Assembly (NCBI GenBank): GCA_016784025.1
Contig: JADHVL010000020.1
Coordinates: 1-64,000, forward strand
DNA length: 64,000 nucleotides
Direction: 5' to 3'
From: Fidelibacterota bacterium
Lineage (GTDB): Bacteria; Fidelibacterota; UBA8477; JABMPR01
Shown here: piece by piece, positions 35,931 to 43,882 of the stretch
Layout: every line of letters starts with the position of its first letter
Numbering within the stretch: position 1 is the first letter of the stretch
The notes under the pieces: model-generated
The model's database searches: none
The model's input: the letters and a program-made list of their open reading frames with translations, nothing else
What the model was told of the DNA's origin: nothing
Made by a program: the position numbers and the translations under genes

Positions 35931-36526
35931 TTTTTCGTCTTATCAGAGCCAAAGCCCGGCTTTTCTTCGCGGACAAGCATATCCATGAATTTTGCAAATC
36001 GCCTCTGTCTGGTTTCAGGCTTTTTCGCACTTGTCAACCCGTACGCGATGGCATAACGACTCGATTTATTGAGCGTTTCAAAAAGCTGTTTCACCTTCGG
36101 CTTGCTCTCCAGTTCTGCTAGGAAATCCGCGGGCACTTTCATTTCACTTGCCGTATAGGCGTTCTCCCACCGGCCGTCCGCTTTGGCGGCACGAACATGC
36201 GCAAGGCCTGACTCCGTCATCCGGTCCTCACTTATCAAACGCTCCACATGCTCTCTGTTCCTTTTTGACCAGTTGCTTCGCGCTTTTCTGGGCGTAATTC
36301 GCTGAAAATAGGCTTGGTTATCGATTGACTTCTTAACGCCGTCGATCCAGCCCCAGCACAGCGTCTCAATCACGACATCGTCCCATGTCACGCTGGGAAT
36401 CCCAGCTTTTCTCTTGAATATCTTCACCCATAGCTCACTTTCAGTGGCATGATTCACCTTGAGCCACTGGCCGAGATCTTTCGGTGTGGCAAATGTCATA
36501 ATTCTCGCTGGCTCGGGTTCAGGCAT
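35924..36526 (-). CDS. YdeI/OmpD-associated-family protein
   Basis: A 200-residue protein of the YdeI (OmpD-associated) group: WLKVNHATESELWVKIFKRKAG, VIETLCWGWIDGVKKS, YFQRITPRKARSNWSKRN, EDRMTESGLAHVRAAKADGRW and the C-terminal YAIAYGLTSAKKPETRQRRF. Relatives are linked to resistance to cationic peptides and bacteriocins, but the molecular role is unclear. ATG 36526 is preceded by GAGGAGAAT. Base composition is visibly richer in G+C than the next cassette, a sign of separate origins. Single-gene cassette. Confidence 0.88.
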   Translation of the reverse strand: MPEPEPARIMTFATPKDLGQWLKVNHATESELWVKIFKRKAGIPSVTWDDVVIETLCWGWIDGVKKSIDNQAYFQRITPRKARSNWSKRNREHVERLISEDRMTESGLAHVRAAKADGRWENAYTASEMKVPADFLAELESKPKVKQLFETLNKSSRYAIAYGLTSAKKPETRQRRFAKFMDMLVREEKPGFGSDKTKKE

Positions 36527-36543
36527 GAAACTAGATTCTCCTC

Positions 36544-36700
36544 GGTATAACGCTCTGGGCTGTTCAATTGAAAAGTGTAGCTTTTTAATGCTTTGCTGCT
36601 TCCCCAAGCAGACTCGCTTTGTTCGATAATTATATCCATCCACTTCATTTTAGTTTACTACTCCCCTTCGTGTGAGTCAGCTCTAAACTTTTGTTATGTG
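36544..36700 (-). other. attC-like integron recombination site 5
   Basis: On the minus strand CACATAACAAAAG ... GAGCGTTATACC. It shares long stretches with site 6, including CAGACTCGCTTTG, TATCCATCCAC and CGTGTGAGTCAGCT on the plus strand, so both belong to one attC family. Confidence 0.78.
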
Positions 36701-36771
36701 TAACCATGTTTAACAACATATTTAAGTCAGATATTAAATCATTATTTTTTGACTTATTTCTTAAAATTTAA

Positions 36772-37557
36772 TTAATTCTTAATATTGACAATCTGATTTG
36801 CAATCTTCCGACAGAAGATGATATCTGATATAGATAAAAACACCAATTCGCCAGATTCTCCATAAAACTCTTTCGTGGCAAAATATGTTTGGAGGTTTTC
36901 AGGAATCTCTCCCGTTAGTGTTTTTGTAATTACACATGCTGCTAAAAATGTACCTATAGCTGAAGGATGTCGGCCATCAGATATAAACAGTTCAATACCT
37001 GGTTTCAAATTTTGGGCTAAGCTCCATGCTGGACCTATTGGTAAGACTTTGGCATTTATTTCTCTGGATAATTTTAAATATGCTCCAGTTAATTCTTCTT
37101 GGTATTTATGTAACTTTTGTGGTGCCCAGCTAGAAAATATGAATGGCTCAGCTCCATTTTCATTAACATAATCACAAAACAATTTCCTATATACAATAAA
37201 ACTATCAGGGTGGCTCATGGGTGCCATACTTTGTCCTTGGAGGATTACTATATCAAATTTCTCCTTAATTATGATCTCTTTAGTTTTTAGTCCGCCTATT
37301 CCCAACCAATGATCGCTTATCTTCGCGCCAGGAGCAACAGACGTTTTTGTAACAAGCTTTATATGTGTACTATCGGAAATTATCGAAACCATTTTTGGAA
37401 GATTATTGTGATAAGTGAAACTATTTCCTACGAACAAAACATAAAGGGTATCTTTTGAGGATTGAGAAAAACATGAATCATTATTAACGCAAATGATAAA
37501 AACTAAAACCATAAGTACATTCCAGTTACTTTTTTTCATCGAAATATACAGCTTCAT
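36772..37557 (-). CDS. Exported SGNH-hydrolase-like protein
   Basis: A 261-residue protein with an N-terminal hydrophobic signal (about 13-32). Block I is VLFVGNSFTYHNNLP (nucleophile Ser), block III-like IVILQGQS, and block V SDGRHPSAIGTFLAA with Asp and His, the catalytic triad of SGNH esterases/acetylhydrolases. FIFSSWAPQKL is another typical strand. It probably deacetylates or hydrolyses a carbohydrate or lipid ester. The gene is markedly AT-rich compared with its neighbours. Start could also be the ATG at 37539. Single-gene cassette. Confidence 0.8.
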   Translation of the reverse strand: MKLYISMKKSNWNVLMVLVFIICVNNDSCFSQSSKDTLYVLFVGNSFTYHNNLPKMVSIISDSTHIKLVTKTSVAPGAKISDHWLGIGGLKTKEIIIKEKFDIVILQGQSMAPMSHPDSFIVYRKLFCDYVNENGAEPFIFSSWAPQKLHKYQEELTGAYLKLSREINAKVLPIGPAWSLAQNLKPGIELFISDGRHPSAIGTFLAACVITKTLTGEIPENLQTYFATKEFYGESGELVFLSISDIIFCRKIANQIVNIKN

Positions 37558-37577
37558 AATAATTAAGATTTTTTCAT

Positions 37578-37705
37578 GCCTAACGCCTTAAGCATAAGCT
37601 GCTTCGTGAAACAGACTCGCTTTGCTCGATAATTGTATCCATCCACATAAATATCCCCACTGCAATTCCCCTCGTGTGAGTCAGCTTGAAGCTTTTGTTA
37701 GAAAG
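37578..37705 (-). other. attC-like integron recombination site 6
   Basis: On the minus strand CTTTCTAACAAAAGC ... GGCGTTAGGC, with a core that fits GTTRRRY exactly. Reversed R'' (GTTAGAAAG) is identical in 9 of 9 bases to a sequence at 38386-38378, which fixes the start of the toxin-antitoxin cassette. Confidence 0.85.
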
Positions 37706-37721
37706 CCCCTGATTCGCCTAA

Positions 37722-38012
37722 TCAAATATCTTCTTCTGATAAATGTTGCCGATGATGTCTGAGAGTAAGAATCGATATGTCGTCTGTTCCCACCCTGTAT
37801 ATGATCCGATAACTACCATCAACCAATTGACGAATATCTGTTCTGTTTAATTCAGGCACAGCTTGACCACTTTCCGGGAAATTGCTAAGCTGTTCAACTC
37901 TCGAAAACAGGTGATTAACAAGTTCGACCGCAGCACTCCGATCCTCTTCAGATATGTATTTTGCAATTTCAGTTATACGATCTATTGATAAAGGCGACCA
38001 TATTATTCTCAT
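37722..38012 (-). CDS. RelE/ParE-family toxin
   Basis: A 96-residue toxin of the type II RelE/ParE superfamily: IIWSPLSIDRITEIAKYISEED, FPESGQAVPEL, DIRQLVDGSYRIIYRV and ISILTLRHHRQHL. RelE-like members cut ribosome-bound mRNA, ParE-like ones poison gyrase; the YRIIYRV/LRHHRQ core is found in both, so the target is undecided. Its start overlaps the antitoxin stop by four bases. As the first cassette it could stabilise the array. Confidence 0.92.
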   Translation of the reverse strand: MRIIWSPLSIDRITEIAKYISEEDRSAAVELVNHLFSRVEQLSNFPESGQAVPELNRTDIRQLVDGSYRIIYRVGTDDISILTLRHHRQHLSEEDI

Positions 38013-38290
38013 ACATCAAGATCCTTCAGAGCATGTGATTTAGCTGAATCATGTGAGAGACCCTCACCTGATTGTAGTTGGTGCTCTGCCATCTGGATAT
38101 CTGATAATAATTCTAGCTTCTCAAGCATTTGTTCATATTCAGCTACGCCAAGCATTACTGCAGAACTCTTTCCGTGTTGGGTGATAACTAGCGGTCTTTT
38201 ATTTCTTTTCATCTCATCAATGAAACTTGTGACATTTGCGCGAAACTCTGAGAGGGGCTTTATGTCTTGATCTAATCTTATTCTTTGCAT
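38009..38290 (-). CDS. Phd/YefM-family antitoxin
   Basis: A 93-residue antitoxin. The N-terminal DNA-binding Phd/YefM fold reads IKPLSEFRANVTSFIDEMKRNKRPLVITQHGKSSAVMLGVAEYEQM, and the acidic, flexible C-terminus would wrap the toxin. It should neutralise the RelE/ParE partner and repress the operon through the TGTAC-containing site just upstream. GAGAAG precedes the ATG. Part of the first cassette. Confidence 0.92.
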   Translation of the reverse strand: MQRIRLDQDIKPLSEFRANVTSFIDEMKRNKRPLVITQHGKSSAVMLGVAEYEQMLEKLELLSDIQMAEHQLQSGEGLSHDSAKSHALKDLDV

Positions 38291-38306
38291 AACTAACTTC
38301 TCCTAT

Positions 38307-38336
38307 TGTACGTTATATGTGACGCTATAATGTACA
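38307..38336 (-). promoter_or_regulatory. Putative toxin-antitoxin operator
   Basis: TTGTACG (38307-38313) and ATGTACAT (around 38330-38337) lie 20-50 bases upstream of the antitoxin start. YefM-type regulators are known to bind palindromes with a TGTACA core, so autoregulation here is likely. Confidence 0.5.
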
Positions 38337-38377
38337 TATATAAATCGTCTCACAAAGCGCAAATCTACCTTCTGGGT

Positions 38378-38386
38378 CTTTCTAAC
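38378..38386 (-). other. Cassette insertion core (attI-like junction)
   Basis: Minus strand GTTAGAAAG, identical to the reversed R'' box of the attC that closes the toxin-antitoxin cassette. No attC precedes it; the integrase remnant does. It is therefore the likely head of the array. Confidence 0.7.
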
Positions 38387-38616
38387 AATATTTATGTGGT
38401 CTGGAGTAAGACGACCATTTTGTAAATAAGTGTGAATAAACATTTCCCCCTTCCAAAAAAATGCGTGGTAAAAGAATGCCTGAAAGTATGAGAAGTGATC
38501 AGCATTGTCAATTCGCATTTGTCTACTGAAAGATCAATTGCACGTTGTATCTCTGAGTTGTCTGTATGAGGATATTCCCCAGTCACATTAGGGGTACACC
38601 TCATAGGGGAAAGCAT
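38387..38616 (-). pseudogene. Remnant of an integron integrase (intI)
   Basis: The frame from 38616 contains TGEYPHTDNSEIQRAIDLSV, then TSHTFRHSFTTHFF. The second is the H-x-x-R box of tyrosine recombinases. The first matches the stretch before it in integron integrases, where a TGE-RHH-D-like insert precedes the conserved QRAV helix. After FF the original reading seems to move to another frame (FIHTYLQNGRLTPDHINI, reminiscent of IRTIQELLGH), so a frame shift or decay is present. The N-terminal domain, the catalytic Arg I and the final Tyr are not found. It lies directly at the head of the cassette array and on the same strand as the cassettes. Confidence 0.7.
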
Positions 38617-38666
38617 TGAATATTATAATTTTAGCTGACCCAATAACCAGGCCTGGGAGGTTGATT

Positions 38667-39140
38667 ATGAATACTAAGAAGATTACCAGAGAACAACACA
38701 ATTACCGCAGTGAGCTCACCATCACAGCTTTGCTGTTAAGTGGTGTGGGACTGCTCTATACCGATATTCCATTTCACATTATGGTTCAAACATTCATCCA
38801 GCGTTTGGGAGATGCAACTGTCTCAGTAAAACAGTTCCTTGTCTCTATTTTCATTGAGCCCTTTGTTCAATTGGAATTTTCTGACATCGTTGGGATACTA
38901 ATGATAGTCATCTCTTTGGGACTCATGATTGTACAGATTCGAAAAAGGATGATCTCGTCAAGCTACGAATCACACAGCTGTCCTTTGTGTGACAGCAAAC
39001 TCCACAGGGTCCATCGCAGCCGATGGCAGTTATGGCTGAGTAAAGCCCTCTATTTAAGTTCTGGATATTTCCACTGTGATACTTGTGATCACTCAAGTTT
39101 ACGCTTTTACCAGAAGACGCCCCATCTACATCGAGGATAG
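38667..39140 (+). CDS. Two-helix membrane protein with zinc-ribbon
   Basis: A 157-residue protein from ATG 38667 (GGGAGG upstream). Two predicted membrane helices (about 18-42 and 73-95) are followed by a cytoplasmic zinc-ribbon-like part with CPLCDSKLHRVHRSRW and HCDTCDHSS (two CxxC pairs). No family is recognised. It is transcribed away from the integron and converges with the TPR gene. A sensor or assembly role is conceivable but unsupported. Confidence 0.65.
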   Translation: MNTKKITREQHNYRSELTITALLLSGVGLLYTDIPFHIMVQTFIQRLGDATVSVKQFLVSIFIEPFVQLEFSDIVGILMIVISLGLMIVQIRKRMISSSYESHSCPLCDSKLHRVHRSRWQLWLSKALYLSSGYFHCDTCDHSSLRFYQKTPHLHRG

Positions 39141-39156
39141 AACCGAGTTATTTGTA

Positions 39157-40695
39157 TCAGCCATCCACAGAAGTGAGATATTTGGTCCGATTCACAATAC
39201 CTGAATATGCCAATTCAAGATTCTTGGCGAGATGTTTCTTGTTATAATTATTCAACTTGTAGTGGTATTTGAGCATATCTTTCTCAAAACAATCATTTAT
39301 TTCCACCCAGGTTTTATCCCGGTGCAATCTGGCATATTGCTGTAAGCCTTCCACATAATTGTCTGCTGGAATATCCACATCACTCTTACGAAAATTAGGG
39401 AAGGTGATTCCTCGACTCCTGAGTCGTTCTGTGGCTGAATAAAATGAAGAGGCTGGAAAATCCAGTGCCTCAAGTGTTTTATTGCCCACACCTGTGTTCA
39501 GATAGTGATATAGAAATAAGTTGTAGTGAAATAGATCTTTAATTTTCACCCAATTCAAATCTTTTGAAAAAGCGAATAGATCTTCGTTTGCAGATTCAGT
39601 CATCTCTCCTGGGAAGTGCTCTTCCAGAAAGATGACATACTCATTGATGACCTTACGGCGAGCTTCATTGACTGGAATGCCCCGCTTCGTTAATGCCATG
39701 ATGGACCCAAAGGCCTGCTGGTAATAAAAATATGCTTTGGTGATGTCAGCCTTTTCACGATGATAAATTTTTCCCAGCAGAAGACAGGCTCCGGCCAGTT
39801 CTGAGGCAATTGAAAATTGCTGGCTCACTTCCATGCTATTTATGGCTGCTTCCAGGGCTTGATCTGAATCTCCCAGGATGTGATATAATTCTGCAACTTT
39901 CGATTGAATTTTCGCTGTGAAAAATGCATTGTGCGCTTTCTTGAGTAAATCCTGGTAATATCTCACCGCTTCTGTATTGCGATTTTGATTAATCAGAAGG
40001 CGACCTCTGGTATAATCAATACTCCAGTGAAGATGCTGAAAACCGTGTAGAGCCGCCATTTCATGTGCTTTATCAAGATGCGTACTGGCATCAGCCATAT
40101 TTTCCTGCTTAATCAGTTGCAGAGACAATCCATAGTGAGCTTGAGATTCCATGACTGCCATCTCATATTTGTTGAAATAGGCAATGCACTGCAGCCATTT
40201 TTTAAGCGCGAACTTCTTATCTAAATCAGCATCCAACAGGAGATACTGATAGGCAATCATCTGCTTCATCTTATTTGAGGAAGTGATGCTGCGCGCTTTT
40301 TCCAGATATCTAAAGGCCGCATTTGTATCCCCCAACTGTTGGAAAAAACCGGCATATTCATAGTAAAAATAAGAGAGGGCACCTTCCTGTTGCGAACCCT
40401 GATTGAGCACGCTGATCTTCCCGGCGACCTGTTCATAGAGTTCAACGGCAAAGGTGTAATTGCCTTCAAGGGTGGCTATTTTTGCATAGGTTATTTTTTG
40501 GAGTGCTTCAAGCATACGATTCCGTCGATCAGAGATTTTTCCCTGATCTAACATCAAAGCTACCTTCTCCTCACTCAGGAATCCAATTTCACCCAGTAGC
40601 GCATAACACTCTGATGCGTGAAATTTTTCCACGGTATCATCTGCTTCGCTGGTCCGGTTTAATTCATTACTCAGAAGAATCTTGCGCTGTGTCAT
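39157..40695 (-). CDS. TPR protein with duplicated C-terminal HTH-like domain
   Basis: A 512-residue protein. Residues about 60-340 are tetratricopeptide-type helical repeats (GALSYFYYEYAGFFQQLGDTNAAFRYLEKA, AEAVRYYQDLLKKAH-type). The C-terminus has two similar units, LNWVKIKDLFHYNLFLYHYLNTGVGNKTLEALDFP and TWVEINDCFEKDMLKYHYKLNNYNKKHLAKNLELAYSGIVNRTKYL. The second closely resembles a Fis/HTH_8 domain (FEKDMLKYHY, LAKNLEL). It may be a regulator combining a TPR sensor with DNA binding; the target is unknown. GGAGGAAGC precedes the ATG. It diverges from the ABC ATPase gene. Confidence 0.75.
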   Translation of the reverse strand: MTQRKILLSNELNRTSEADDTVEKFHASECYALLGEIGFLSEEKVALMLDQGKISDRRNRMLEALQKITYAKIATLEGNYTFAVELYEQVAGKISVLNQGSQQEGALSYFYYEYAGFFQQLGDTNAAFRYLEKARSITSSNKMKQMIAYQYLLLDADLDKKFALKKWLQCIAYFNKYEMAVMESQAHYGLSLQLIKQENMADASTHLDKAHEMAALHGFQHLHWSIDYTRGRLLINQNRNTEAVRYYQDLLKKAHNAFFTAKIQSKVAELYHILGDSDQALEAAINSMEVSQQFSIASELAGACLLLGKIYHREKADITKAYFYYQQAFGSIMALTKRGIPVNEARRKVINEYVIFLEEHFPGEMTESANEDLFAFSKDLNWVKIKDLFHYNLFLYHYLNTGVGNKTLEALDFPASSFYSATERLRSRGITFPNFRKSDVDIPADNYVEGLQQYARLHRDKTWVEINDCFEKDMLKYHYKLNNYNKKHLAKNLELAYSGIVNRTKYLTSVDG

Positions 40696-41109
40696 GCTTC
40701 CTCCATCTCATCCATAAATTTATGACTGAGGCCGTGCCACTTCAATTGACCACACGTTTTTTGCTTACCTCCAAAATATTGTTTTATGGGTGCTAAAGAT
40801 AATTTGTCAATCTTCATTTACCAAACTTATTGCTGATATTCAGTCATAATAAGTAAAATAAGAGGTCTAATTACTATATTTATATAATTTTCTTTATATT
40901 TAATAAAGTATTTTGTTGCCGTATTTTATCAATATTTTTCTCTTTTTTGGTGTAGTAACTGCCTCATAGATGAAATGAGAGTACTGATTTCAATAATCCC
41001 ATTAAAATCTCAATCACCCTTCCCTCTTTTTCCACGCAGCTTTCCATTTATATTTCCAGCCATACAATAAATCGATTCAAGTAGGCAGAAATAAATTACG
41101 GAACCAATT
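40696..41109. other. Divergent intergenic region, AT-rich
   Basis: 414 bases between the TPR regulator and the ABC ATPase. It is strongly AT-rich around 40800-40950. No convincing frame, hairpin terminator or known riboswitch was seen. It should contain promoters for both genes. Confidence 0.5.
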
Positions 41110-42906
41110 ATGTCAGAGAATATGCTCACCGAAATTGAAGAATTAGAAACCGTTTTCAGTACTGATGAAGGCACAGTAAAAGCAGTTGACAAGGTTTCCT
41201 TCAGCCTTGAAAAAGGTCGCACAGTTGGCGTTGTAGGCGAGTCGGGCTCGGGAAAATCTGTTACCTCCCTGTCCCTCATGCGCTTGATACCCAATCCACC
41301 CGGCAGAATTGTCGGTGGCAGACTCATGTACCATTCCAGATCTAAGGGTCTCGTTGACTTAGCCGAAGTTCCTGAAAATGAGATGCGTGAATTCCGGGGT
41401 AATGAAATCGCCATGATTTTCCAGGAACCCATGACCTCCCTGAACCCTGTATTTACCTGTGGCAACCAGGTCATGGAAGCGCTCATCCTTCATCAAAAGA
41501 TGAGTAAGGCTGAGGCCAGGGCCAGAACACTTGAACTGTTTATTGAGGTTGAACTTCCCCGCCCAGAAAAAATTATTGATTCCTATCCCCATCAAATTTC
41601 TGGAGGTCAGAAGCAGCGCGTCATGATCGCCATGGCCATGTCCTGTAACCCACAAATACTTATTGCCGACGAGCCCACCACCGCCCTGGATGTGACAGTC
41701 CAGGCAACCATCCTGGATTTGATGCGTAGACTCAGAGACAGCCATGATATGGGCATCATTTTTATTACTCATGACTTAGGTGTTATTGCAGAGATCGCAG
41801 ATCATGTGGTGGTTATGTATAAGGGCAAAATTGTTGAGCAAGGTTCAGTCTGGGAAATTTTTTCTGACCCCCAACACCCCTATACCAAAGGTCTACTTGC
41901 CTGTCGTCCTCCACTGAAACATCGCTTGAAACTCCTCCCCACCATGGCTGACTTTATGTCAGAGAGTGATGAAGGGGAAATGCTTGAGATTAAAAAATCA
42001 GTGGATGAGACAATCCATGATCTCATAATAACGCCAGAGGAAACAGCTGAACGTCACAAAAATCTTTATGCCCAGGAGCCCATCCTGACCATCAACAACC
42101 TGAAAACCTACTTTCCAGTTCGCGAAGGTCTATTCAGTAAGGTGGTTGATCATGTAAAAGCGGTAGATGATGTAAGTTTTGATGTCTATCCTGGTGAAAC
42201 CCTAGGTCTGGTGGGAGAATCAGGCTGTGGTAAAACCACGCTGGGACGAACCATTCTCAGACTCATTGAGCCCACAGCAGGGAACATCATCTTCCACGGA
42301 AAGGATATCACCAATATATCTGGTGATGAACTTCGTGATATCCGCCGAAGAATTCAAATCATTTTTCAGGATCCTTACTCCTCTCTCAATCCAAGAATTA
42401 CCATCGGATCAGCCATTATCGAGCCCATGCAAGTTCACCAGCTTCACGGTGACGATCAAACCCGACGCCAGAAGGTGCAGGAATTATTGGAACGAGTAAA
42501 ACTGGATCCGGGCCACTATAATCGATATCCCCACGAATTCTCTGGTGGTCAGAGGCAGCGAATATGTATTGCCCGTGCACTGGCAGTTCAACCTGAATTT
42601 GTGATTTGTGATGAATCAGTATCCGCTCTGGATGTTTCAGTCCAGGCTCAAGTATTAAATCTATTAAATGAGCTGAGGGACGAATTTGGTCTCACGTATA
42701 TCTTTATCTCCCATGACCTTTCTGTGGTAAAATTTATGTCAGACAGAATGGTGGTGATGAACGAAGGTAAAGTGGAGGAGATGGGTGATGCAGATAGTGT
42801 CTACCAGAATCCACAGACCGATTATACCAAGCGACTCATCGCTGCCATCCCCCGGGGAGATCTTGATGACATTAAAAAATCCTACCTATCCAGGAAGACT
42901 GAATAG
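41110..42906 (+). CDS. Fused dipeptide-type ABC transporter ATPase (YejF/DppDF-like)
   Basis: A 598-residue protein with two complete nucleotide-binding domains. NBD1: Walker A GESGSGKS (about 43-50), signature SGGQKQR (about 165), Walker B LIADEPTT (about 184). NBD2: Walker A GESGCGKT (about 368), signature SGGQRQR (about 478), Walker [12 protein letters not shown] (about 498). Each is followed by the oligopeptide-type extension ([30 protein letters not shown]). This fits YejF-like fusions that power peptide importers. No permease or binding-protein gene is adjacent, so the partners are elsewhere. An ATG at 41122 is an alternative start. Confidence 0.92.
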   Translation: MSENMLTEIEELETVFSTDEGTVKAVDKVSFSLEKGRTVGVVGESGSGKSVTSLSLMRLIPNPPGRIVGGRLMYHSRSKGLVDLAEVPENEMREFRGNEIAMIFQEPMTSLNPVFTCGNQVMEALILHQKMSKAEARARTLELFIEVELPRPEKIIDSYPHQISGGQKQRVMIAMAMSCNPQILIADEPTTALDVTVQATILDLMRRLRDSHDMGIIFITHDLGVIAEIADHVVVMYKGKIVEQGSVWEIFSDPQHPYTKGLLACRPPLKHRLKLLPTMADFMSESDEGEMLEIKKSVDETIHDLIITPEETAERHKNLYAQEPILTINNLKTYFPVREGLFSKVVDHVKAVDDVSFDVYPGETLGLVGESGCGKTTLGRTILRLIEPTAGNIIFHGKDITNISGDELRDIRRRIQIIFQDPYSSLNPRITIGSAIIEPMQVHQLHGDDQTRRQKVQELLERVKLDPGHYNRYPHEFSGGQRQRICIARALAVQPEFVICDESVSALDVSVQAQVLNLLNELRDEFGLTYIFISHDLSVVKFMSDRMVVMNEGKVEEMGDADSVYQNPQTDYTKRLIAAIPRGDLDDIKKSYLSRKTE

Positions 42907-42955
42907 ATAGGATTGATTTTAAAGCCCCTCCAGATAAGTGCCTGGGAGGTTGAAA

Positions 42956-43264
42956 TTAATTATTTCCGGCTTTTTTAAGCTGTTTATCTACCTCATCAAT
43001 GACCTTGTCAATGGCTTCTTGCTGAAGATCCTGAGTGGCATCATCAAGTTTTTCCATGGCTGGACTCATCTGCTTCTTTATCTTACTCCAGGGATCATCC
43101 TCAGTGACATAGATAAAAACTCCATAGGCCAGCACCACAAACATCAATATCATGAATAGCTTGAATACCTTTTTCATCAAAAATATCAATAATCCGATAC
43201 CAACAAACACCGCCACTCCCATGTAGAGTTTGTTGCTTAATAGCAGATCTAATATATCCTGCAT
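42956..43264 (-). CDS. Small two-helix membrane protein
   Basis: A 102-residue protein: two membrane helices (about 12-30 and 34-54), then an amphipathic, charged helix (KIKKQMSPAMEKLDDATQDLQQEAIDKVIDEVDKQLKK). AAGGA upstream of the ATG supports it. No family is recognised. It converges with the ABC ATPase gene; a weak inverted repeat (CCTCC/GGAGG near 42925-42950) lies between them. Confidence 0.65.
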   Translation of the reverse strand: MQDILDLLLSNKLYMGVAVFVGIGLLIFLMKKVFKLFMILMFVVLAYGVFIYVTEDDPWSKIKKQMSPAMEKLDDATQDLQQEAIDKVIDEVDKQLKKAGNN

Positions 43265-43423
43265 CTTATGTATTCCTTTTATTCGAAGAGCTGTTCAGTC
43301 GTCCCATATGATGAAACTTCCGACAATCACACTTGTGTTTAAGTATTGAATTCATGCGATGTTAACCATGACTTCAGCAATTCAAAATAAAAACTAATCC
43401 GGTTGATGTGCTCTTCGGACTCT

Positions 43424-43795
43424 CTACGCCTTTTTCAAGCGCATGGGTTTAAGCTCCATCTTACACTCTGCACATCTTCCTGCAGAATCTTGACGAACAT
43501 GGCTATGGATCAGCATGGGACATCCATAATATTCCATTTTGTCTTCTGTTGTGATGACTCCAGGAACCAGGGTCATATTACACTCGGTACATGTACCAGG
43601 CTCACGACTATGGATATGCTTATGCGATTCCATGGGACAGGTATAGTATATTAATTTTTCTGCATCAGCAGGTGCTGCGGTTTTTTCCATTGCAGCATGA
43701 TCGTGGCCATCATGGTTGGTTGCCGGTGCAGCCTTTTCCTGACCACAACTAACAACAAATACAGCCATCAAAGCTGTCATCCATAAATACTTCAT
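43424..43795 (-). CDS. Lipoprotein with paired heavy-metal-binding motifs
   Basis: A 123-residue protein. The signal peptide ends VVSCG (lipobox, Cys about 17). Then a His-rich stretch (NHDGHDHAAME) and two metal-binding modules of the CusB/YHS-like kind: YYTCPMESHKHIHSREPGTCTECNMTLVPG and YYGCPMLIHSHVRQDSAGRCAECKMELKPM. It should bind Cu(I)/Ag(I) in the periplasm. GAGG precedes the ATG at 43795. Last gene of the efflux operon; a simple-sequence repeat lies in front of it. Confidence 0.85.
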   Translation of the reverse strand: MKYLWMTALMAVFVVSCGQEKAAPATNHDGHDHAAMEKTAAPADAEKLIYYTCPMESHKHIHSREPGTCTECNMTLVPGVITTEDKMEYYGCPMLIHSHVRQDSAGRCAECKMELKPMRLKKA

Positions 43796-43832
43796 ATCTT
43801 TACCTCGCTTCGTTTTTCGTTTATCATTTATC

Positions 43833-43867
43833 ATTCGTAATTCGTAATTCGTAATTCGTAATTCGTA
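43833..43867. repeat. 7-bp simple tandem repeat, five units
   Basis: Five perfect copies of ATTCGTA, followed by a partial copy. It lies between the DUF6122 gene and the metal-binding lipoprotein gene. In one frame it encodes a NYELRI-type stretch that is not part of the protein. Confidence 0.95.
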
Positions 43868-43882
43868 ATTTATCATTCATTA

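Noticed and set aside
41010-41772. Two minus-strand frames inside the ABC ATPase gene
   Set aside because: Antisense shadows of a clear two-domain ATPase.
42920-42955. Terminator between the ABC ATPase and the small membrane protein
   Set aside because: Only a 5-bp CCTCC/GGAGG stem and no clear T run.
43796-43876. N-terminal extension of the metal-binding lipoprotein
   Set aside because: It is encoded by the ATTCGTA simple repeat; the proper start with GAGG and a lipoprotein signal is at 43795.
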